Under the pieces are notes generated by a model. That model was not told where the DNA came from. It saw only the letters and a list, made by a program, of their open reading frames with translations, and did no database searches. Of a stretch of 64,000 bases of DNA, positions 56,757-64,000 are shown piece after piece (the first letter of the stretch is position 1; every line of letters starts with the position of its first letter). The position numbers and the translations under genes are program-made. The DNA comes from Diphasiastrum complanatum (taxonomy: Eukaryota; Streptophyta; Lycopodiopsida; Lycopodiales; Lycopodiaceae): positions 57,733,982 to 57,797,981 of the forward strand of contig CM055099.1 of assembly GCA_029204225.1 (NCBI GenBank). The letters run 5' to 3'.

Positions 56757-59700
56757 TAAATAGAAACATCAATTAGGGAATTGCTTTTAGGTTGCTTTGT
56801 CATTACTGCCATAGAGACTTGATGGCAACGTTTATAAGTATGTAGTGCACCCTAGTTCATTTGTAATGGGACATAGTTGGAGTACATCTCATCATCATTG
56901 TTTCATCATTGTTGTTTGTGTTCTCTTTCATGTGTATTGCTAACAACAATAAGAATCTTGTCTTGGGTTACTTTGTATGAGCTAGTCGATTTTCTAACAT
57001 GGTATCAGAGCATAGGTTCAAGATTCAAGAGTACAAGGAGGCACTCAATGAAAGGGATCAATCATCATATGTAGGTTGATTTGACCATCTTCAAGGCAGA
57101 GAGGAGGTGGGGTCCCTAGCTAGCTCTTAATTTTGATTTTCATCTACAAGGGTGGCAGTTTTGTGGAAGGAGATTCGACGCTACAAGAAATCGAGCTATG
57201 CTTCAAGAGAGATTATGAAATCTGCCTCAAATTTTAGAATGACCAAAATTCGAAAAAATTCATCAAAATTTACTTGCTGCAGGTCACTAGATATAGTTGA
57301 TTTCTCACTACAGGTTTGGAAGATTGTTGAAAGGATAGCAACGTGAGCTATTGTTGGATCATTAGAGAAGAAAAGATGATTCAATGTTATATTCTTGATC
57401 CTTTTGGTTTTGGGAATTTGTTTGTTGCCTTCTTTGCGCTGCTTTGTTGTGCCTACTGCCATGGAAATGTGCAAGGAGGAAGCAATGCAATAGGATCGAG
57501 TTTGTCAAGGTCCGGGTTTAAATGCACGTTGGATCATCATCAAAGGAGCATGAAGATCGAAATTGGAGTTGTGAGTTCTTGCATGCAAGTGAAAGTACAA
57601 CAAGGCAATCACATACCAGTGGGAATTTATCACATGCAAGCTGACGACAATTACAAGCAAGACAAAGCACGAAAAAGACTATTTATACAAGTGGTTGGAA
57701 GTTACTAGAAGCTCAACTTCAAAAGGCCAAGATTGGACAAGGTTGAGTCGAGGTTGGAATTGACAAAGGTGCAAGCTCTAAGGAATTGTATAGATTGAGA
57801 ATTTATATCTAACTGAATCAATATTCAAGTCAAGGGGATGTTTCATTGTTTTACAGTTTCTTACCATGGTGGCAAATTACAAGTAACAAGTATGATAGGT
57901 TGTGTGAGAAATTCGGTTCAGGAAGAAAGGTTAACTTATAAGAGGGAGTAAGTTTATCAATAGCTACTTTATGCATGGAAACAACAAGCAAGTCGTCGTT
58001 CTATTTTGTATTCGTTTGGGAAGACAAATATATCAAAGAGCAACTTATAAGCTTTGTATTGAGTACAAAAGATATAGGATTTCTCTTTGTTCTCAATTGT
58101 TTGGTTTCTATCTAAGTCATACTAGCCAGTTTATGTGGTAGAAACTTGCTTGTCTAGTTGAATTATGTGATGATAAATTGAAGTGTACACCTATTGTTGG
58201 TTGTCAAGTTTACTTTGAGATGAGGACATATCGAGTTTTAAAATTCAGCAAGTTAATCATCATGAATAATTTTGGTGTAGGGATGTGTCGATGTTTTTGG
58301 TGTGGTTGTGATGGAAATTTCTTTAAATCAAGAAGAAGATGGACATACATATACATCAGTTGGGAATTTTACATATGATATAGTGCCAAAATACATAGAT
58401 GTCATGATGATGCTTTCTAGGTTGGAAAGTTGTTTGGGGCAAGTGACCATGTGTGAGATGAGAGGCAAGAGATTCCATGGAACAAATAGTGTTAAGTACT
58501 TTGTGTGAGAAAGTATTTGAGAGGGAGTAACAGTTACTTTGTGTGAGGAAGTATTGCAAACGTTTTATCTTTCTATTGGGGATGGTCTATTGCTTGCATA
58601 TGTTGTTTGGTTCATGGATGACGTTCTACTTGGATCATTGTGGTTGGAATGCATAAATGAAGTGTTATCAATGGTTTTCAAGATGAACATCTAGGGAGAT
58701 TTGTTCAACTAAGTCCATCACATGTAGAAACTTACGAGAGTACCATAAGTGGATTCAATTCAAGGATTCAACACAGGTGTTGGTGAGATCCTTACATATT
58801 TGTAGTAGCTTGGAAGATGTTCAAAGAGAGCAAGGGAGTCCATCTTCAAGCAAGTTCTCAAAGTTATGGCACAGATTATCATGTCTAAATTATTTGATTG
58901 AAAGGGAAGTCAAGTTGTTTTGATCCAAAAGTAGTCAAGTAATTATGTGATATGTTACACCCATGGAGGGCACACATATGCACTAAGGGACATGAAGACA
59001 AAAGCAAGACATTGGGAGTCATATGAAGCAGATTCATATGAAAAAGATCAACACAATGAGGAATTCTACATTGACATACGAGAAACTTCTACATCAAGTA
59101 ATGAAGACCTTGAGATCAAAGTTGGTTGTGGATTCTACATCAAAATTGAAGATCTTCGTTACATGAACATCTTGGAGGATATACATGCATACTTATGCTA
59201 TGTTTAGTTCTTGTTATTAACAATGAAAACATTAAGGGGGAGTGCTGTTAATGTTCACATTGTTACCCCTAATGTTGTCATCTACGATTAATTAAGATTA
59301 TTGGGCCATGCCTGCATGGTAGTTCTAGGGGCCTTTACCTATAATAAGTCAAGTTAGACTTTAGTTAGTCAAGTTTGAAATTCTAGTGCTTGATTTAATA
59401 CAAGTTTTGCTAAAAATAGGTGTGGGGTGCTCTTGCCTTATATAGAGAGCTCAATTAGGCAGTTGTTTTTAGGTTGCTTTTTCATTATTGGCATGGAGAC
59501 TTCATGCCAAAGTCTAAGTATGGGACCTAGTCCATTTGTAATGGGACATAGCTGGAGTACATTTGATCATCATTGCTTCATCATTGTTGTTTGTGTTCTT
59601 TGCCGCTTTTTTTGAGCTTAGTTCCCAATGAAGGTTCGTAATAATTTATGAACTGCTCACTAGCCATGGTTGTTTAGTAATATCTCAGTTATGAGAGGCA

Positions 59701-59978
59701 TGTCCCAGTGGTTAGGTCTGTTGCAAATTTTTTTGCAAATTTTTTTAGTACCATTTTCCTATTTTTTAACAGGAGGGGGCAGGTGGGTGCCAGACACCCT
59801 CTGATAATTAATTCCGGGGGAAAAACAGGGGCCATAATTTGCTTTTATTTTGCTTTTGGGATGGGGGACAGTGTAGGCAGGTGCCTGTATTTTTTTTTTT
59901 TTTGAAAAAAAACGGACGCGTCCGGACGCGGACGCGCGTCCAGACGTGCGTCCACCATCCGCTTCCTTAGATACATAC

Positions 59979-60035
<57 letters not shown>

Positions 60036-60102
60036 ACTATTGTATAACAACAATAGGAATCTTGTTTTGGGTTACTTGTATGAGCAAGTCAATTTTCTAA
60101 CA
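56757..60102 (+). mobile_element. Non-coding LTR element H (LARD-like)
   Basis: 5' LTR remnant (about 56757-56999, ending TCTAACA), primer site TGGTATCAGAGCA at 57000-57012, an internal part of 2.2 kb without any gag, protease, integrase or reverse transcriptase motif, a polypurine tract AAGGGGGAG at 59234-59242 and a 3' LTR from 59246 (TGTTAATG) to 60102 (CTAACA). The two LTRs share GGCATGGAGACTT-like, TTTGTAATGGGACATAG and CATCATTGTTGTTTGTGTTCT blocks. This is the plan of a non-autonomous LTR retroelement. The short frames inside show no motif. Confidence 0.75.
59606..60032 (+). repeat. Insertion in the 3' LTR of H with GC-rich palindromes and microsatellites
   Basis: The LTR match is interrupted at about 59606 and resumes at about 60038. 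The inserted piece holds a T tract (59890-59902), a CG-rich run of GGACGCG and CGCGTCC words (59911-59955), then (AT)11 at 59979-60000 and (GT)16 at 60001-60032. It has an A-box-like TGTCCCAGTGG at about 59701 but no B box. Confidence 0.6.
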
Positions 60103-62640
60103 TTTTCATCTCATTTTCCACTTCAAGCTTAAGAGTTCCCTCCGTTGAGTTTTGGTCTATTTTATCCAGTGTGGCCCCCATGTCAATTCACAAGCACATG
60201 CTTTTTGGAACCCTATGAGAACTCGTAATTATCAAAGGTTTTTTATTACACTTGATAAGTTCGACTATCTGTATTACATCTGGTTACTACTTCACCTCCT
60301 ACAACATCAAAGGTGTAGTTGCTAGAATCTGACTTTGTTGGAGAGAGTGCTTTGTTGGTGCTGTCAGTTATGTGATCTTCATCTAACTTGACTAGCACCT
60401 ACTAGCACCTGACCTTCAATCCCGGCATTCCAACATATCCTTGAATACTGCGGAACATAGGATGGTTATGAATTAGAGAACTGGCCCACTAAGCTTGAGA
60501 CCAAAAAGTAATAATCATAAGTTCGATTGGCAGTGACTCATATACAAAGCAGAGCTGCTGCATCATGGCAAACTTTTTCCTAAGATGGTCTGCATGATGC
60601 CTTTTCTTCTTGGGCACCCTCATGCTCCTACTATGAATGATGGATCTGAAGCTACTAGGGAACAGTATTAAGATTTGTTTGGCTGAGCTGGGTGAAGTAG
60701 CAGTTCACACTCTATGTGATGAGCCACAGGCCTATGTAGATGAGATCTCATTGAGGGTACACATTCACTTGGCTTACCTGGTTTACAAAATATTTCAGAT
60801 ATTGCAGCAGGTCAGGATGTATATCATGAGGCACTAGTATGTGAAGAGAGGCCGCATGATACAATTATTTGCAGAGGTAGTACCTAGATGGATCACTGGA
60901 TGTTCAAGTTGTAGCATAGGCTTAGGATCCATGTCATGATGTACACATGAACATGATACTAGAGAGGCTCTCCAACTTGCATGCTTGCTAATGTTCTAGA
61001 TGCTACTGATGAGCCACAAAATCATCAAACTGAGCTTTCTATAGATATAGAGTAGCCACATCCTGTAAATGAGAGACGAATTTTATATGATGATCTATTT
61101 GCATATGTGGCTGAGACAAACACTGATTCAGCCCACTCCTCTTGCGCTTCCTATGCGATCCAAAACAGAATGTGTTACAGACAACATTCGAAACACGTTC
61201 CATTTCAGTATTTACTTTTTAATTGTAGTTTTAATTAAAATCTAGTGAACTATAGGTTGCCTTTCATAGAAGTTACGACCAAAAAAAACCATTTATACAT
61301 TGCATTTTGAAGGTATTCAAGATGATCCTTTCCACCAAAAGACCTTGAGATCAAATAGATACCCTGAATACATGTGTACATACAATCAGCATGCGGGGAC
61401 ATTGAATACTTCTATGATCTTCTTGACTTAAAAAACTAGTTTTTTATATGTGACTTGCTAGTCAAAGCAAATTATCACCAAAACACGTTTCAAAAGCCAT
61501 ACCAAGCTAATCAAAACTAGGTAGAAGATTTTGTAAGTGTAAAATGCTTTAAATCCATCCAATAAAAACAAATTATGCTATGTGAGATCAACATAGTGAA
61601 AAAAATAAGGACAATCTATTTCAGAAAATGAGATTGCAAAAAAAATGTTGGGGGACCATATGTTTTTCAAGAGAAAAAATAAAATAAAAAAAATTTGTGT
61701 TCCGTGCGTATAGAACCAGTTCTGTTCTGAACGTAAGGAACAGAACATTCCAAACCAGAAGGTTCAGAACAGGAATCTATAATCTAGGTTATCATGACGT
61801 TTTCTATCTGCTGTGATCTCTTATACACTAATACTATTGTACTAAGAGGTTCATGCTTTTCTAGTAATTTCTAACAGAGATAAGTTTGACCACAAGGCTA
61901 CAAAAACACCGTAAGGAAAGCAAAAGATTTATGATGATTTAACTTTAAATCTAAGTTCCATCCCATGTATTAGTATATTTGGAAAAGGTTACCTCAATAC
62001 TCAGTACCTTTATTCTCCACATTTTCATGAAACATGCTTGCCCTTTCATTTATCAAAATTCAACAAATTTTAAGTTGGAAAATTGAAGCTTTCTCATCTA
62101 GGTGCCCATACACATCCAAGCCTTTTCTCATGCATTTGAAATTTTATTTTTTCTTATTTCAAGCAAGTTTCAAAGTTTGAAGTTGTAGGCTGTAAATAAA
62201 AAATTCTGCTTATTGTTTGGTCTCTATTCATTAAGCATCCTCATATGTCTAATATTTAGTCTTCTAGGCACACTTTAACTTTCTTGTATTGGAATGTTTG
62301 AGTTCAGTTATTGTGGATATGGAAATTTAAACTATACCAACAGTGATCATTGCACTTATTAATCATAATGCATATTCAGCAACAATTGATAAGAAAATTG
62401 CTATTTGGGGATTAAATTGGCCTCTTGTTATGCTAAAATGACATGAACTCCCATAACGAAGTGATCACTTGAGTAAAACATATATTACACATAAGCTCAA
62501 CGAAAACTCCCATAAATAACCAGAAACCATAAAAAAGAACATAATGTTGAACAAACGGCAAACAAAGTACAAAAGCATTAAAAAAGGAACAGAAAAACAT
62601 CAAAAGCATCAAAACAGAACAAATATGTAAAAGAAGAGAG
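60103..62640. other. Flank of the OSCA gene, mostly featureless
   Basis: No clear gene. The frame at 60637-60837 (HTLCDEPQAYVDEISLRVHI) and the text near 61055-61180 (ERRILYDDLFAYVAETNT) look weakly protein-like, perhaps an old relic, but match nothing I know. At 61700-61775 words of the type GTTCTGTTCTGAAC and GGAACAGAAC repeat in both orientations. The rest is AT-rich. Confidence 0.4.
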
Positions 62641-62794
62641 AAATAAAATAATGTTCTTCCAAATCATCAGGAACATTAGGCTCAAGGCATGGCTTTCTTT
62701 CTCTGACAAGAAGCATGATCCAAAGTTAAAAGATGGATATTAGGGCAACGAATGTGTAATATGTACATTGGAAATCACAGTTTATCAATGACAG

Positions 62795-64000
62795 TTACTG
62801 AACACGGCTGTCCCAGTCAAAATTAGGTTGTGCCAGTACCTCATATTCAGCGTCTCCTCCATTCAGCAACTCGTCTACTGTATGCACTCCTTGAACAATT
62901 GACAAATCAAAGCCATCCTTAGGGGCAGAAAGCAACTTTTCAATGCCATATTTGGCACACACAACCATCAACAGCGCCAGAGTTCCCAAAAGCTGCAGCC
63001 TCTCACTGTCCCCTCTGACAGAGAAAAACAGTAGCATTGCAACTAGATAAAGGCACATGGAGACTCTCATGAGTCTCAAGACAGTGCCCATCAGCTTTCC
63101 ATCATTGGCTACAGGGAAACCCCTCACTCTGTACACGAATAAGAAGTTGTACTTGTCCACGATATACCTGTAGCCAAAGTAAAGTGCCCCAAACGGCAGA
63201 ACAATGGGAGCAAATGTTGAATAAATAAGAACCATTGCAAAGATCGTCACATTGAATGCATAGTATTGGGCAAAGTCAAATGACTGCACACCCCAATGAA
63301 AGTCTCCTGCCAGCGGATAAACGGACAAATTCTGACTCTGCAGATCTAATCCATTCGTCATTTCTCCCTCCAAAACAGTAGAATCATCAAGATGCAGCTC
63401 ATAGCCATTATCTGGAGACAGTACATCGTGTAAACTCCTCTCCTCATTGCTTTCAGCATCGGCCGTACTACTTGAAAGTGCACCAGCTCCTTCGAATAAG
63501 TACGTACGGGTACCTCTGGTCTTCAATAACCTATATTTTCGCTTGATCCAGGGAATAGGGGCCAGCAGGTCAAAGGAGATCCCCAATAGAGAACTTGTTA
63601 TAAGAAATGCAAGAGTAGATAAGCAGGATGTGGCAAGAAACGTTGAACTCATTAATTGCTTAATGCTCTTACACTCTGCGTCGTCTAAGTAGCACTGACC
63701 CAAGTGCACCAAAGCAGCTTCTAGTGTTGTCTCTACCAGTGCTTTCAGCAGAATAAGATTGACAAGAAAAAAGCAAACAGTCTTGACAAGTACAGCCTGT
63801 TGCTCCCCTGAGACTGTAAGGTGTGATTCAAATTTTGACAAATAAGCTAGCACTGCCGGAACAACCACATACATGCTAAGAAAGATGAGCACATTCGGCA
63901 GAAATTGGAAAAAAAAAGTAGACGCCCAACTAGAACCGCGTGCCCAAGCCAGCCAAAGCTGCAAATGCTCCAAAGCCTCTGGGCCCACAATGTGGCTTGC
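62795..64000 (-). CDS. OSCA4/CSC1-like ion channel, C-terminal part (partial)
   Basis: The frame enters from the right edge and ends with TAA at 62795; the first ATG is outside the window. About 400 residues belong to the 7TM domain of the OSCA/CSC1 (DUF221, TMEM63-related) family of mechanosensitive or osmosensitive cation channels. Visible hydrophobic segments are at residues 20-45, 66-90, 115-142, 240-278, 305-326 and 334-352 of the part shown. Family signatures are LLGISFDLLAPIPWIK, FAQYYAFNVTIFAMVLIYS, FGYRYIVDKYNFLFVYRVRG and the C-terminal NFDWD. The acidic variable loop lies between LAPIPWIKRK and the FDFAQYY segment. The ending and the loop remind me of Arabidopsis OSCA4.1 more than of OSCA1-3. 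No stop or frameshift is seen. This part has no intron. Confidence 0.88.
   Translation of the reverse strand, partial: ASHIVGPEALEHLQLWLAWARGSSWASTFFFQFLPNVLIFLSMYVVVPAVLAYLSKFESHLTVSGEQQAVLVKTVCFFLVNLILLKALVETTLEAALVHLGQCYLDDAECKSIKQLMSSTFLATSCLSTLAFLITSSLLGISFDLLAPIPWIKRKYRLLKTRGTRTYLFEGAGALSSSTADAESNEERSLHDVLSPDNGYELHLDDSTVLEGEMTNGLDLQSQNLSVYPLAGDFHWGVQSFDFAQYYAFNVTIFAMVLIYSTFAPIVLPFGALYFGYRYIVDKYNFLFVYRVRGFPVANDGKLMGTVLRLMRVSMCLYLVAMLLFFSVRGDSERLQLLGTLALLMVVCAKYGIEKLLSAPKDGFDLSIVQGVHTVDELLNGGDAEYEVLAQPNFDWDSRVQ

Overview
The window is plant nuclear DNA that is almost entirely made of decayed transposable elements, with one clear host gene at the right edge. That gene (62795 to beyond 64000, minus strand) is the C-terminal half of an OSCA4/CSC1-like membrane channel. 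A land plant is indicated by this gene, by Ty1/copia and Ty3/gypsy elements with tRNA-iMet-type primer sites (TGGTATCAGAGC), by a TTTAGGG telomere-like stretch, and by stop codons that look like decay of methylated CG and CHG sites. The transposase-like relic at 13-15 kb reminds me of uncharacterised proteins of ferns, mosses and lycophytes, so a seed-free plant is my guess, but this is weak and the species cannot be told from the sequence.

Layout. 1-3.5 kb: solo or relic LTRs and a GGTAC-rich repeat. 3.5-7.8 kb: copia element D (minus), internally deleted. 7.8-11.3 kb: gypsy element L (plus), joined directly to D's truncated LTR. 11.4-15.8 kb: region with dispersed GGTAC repeats, a long (AG)n tract and a split DDE-type transposase-like pseudogene. 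16-20.9 kb: a copia RT relic and copia element I (plus). 21.1-25.7 kb: copia element E (minus). 25.9-28.1 kb: more copia relics. 28.1-31.3 kb: copia element F (plus). 32-35 kb: copia element G, whose LTR carries a 290-bp inverted duplication. 35-41 kb: the most complete copia element, A (plus). 41-42 kb: LTR and leader of copia element K. 42-54.3 kb: gypsy element J (plus), interrupted by copia C (minus, 44114-48489, with a CAAGC target-site duplication), which itself contains copia B (plus), and by copia E-prime (minus, 51.7-53.75 kb). 54.3-56 kb: minisatellites, microsatellites and a 100-bp-arm hairpin. 56.0-60.1 kb: a tRNA-like sequence, an unidentified pseudogene and H, an LTR element with a primer site and a polypurine tract but no recognisable gag-pol. 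60.1-62.8 kb: mostly featureless flank of the OSCA gene.

No element has an intact polyprotein. Most premature stops and several active-site losses fit C-to-T or G-to-A transitions. The most interesting signals are regularly spaced CACACGTGTG-like palindromes in the LTR ends and leaders of three copia elements, the large LTR hairpin of element G, the short (TA)n-centred hairpin at 55.4-55.65 kb, and the transposase-like relic with its flanking repeats. All coordinates of element edges were read by eye; those described as approximate may be off by tens of bases.
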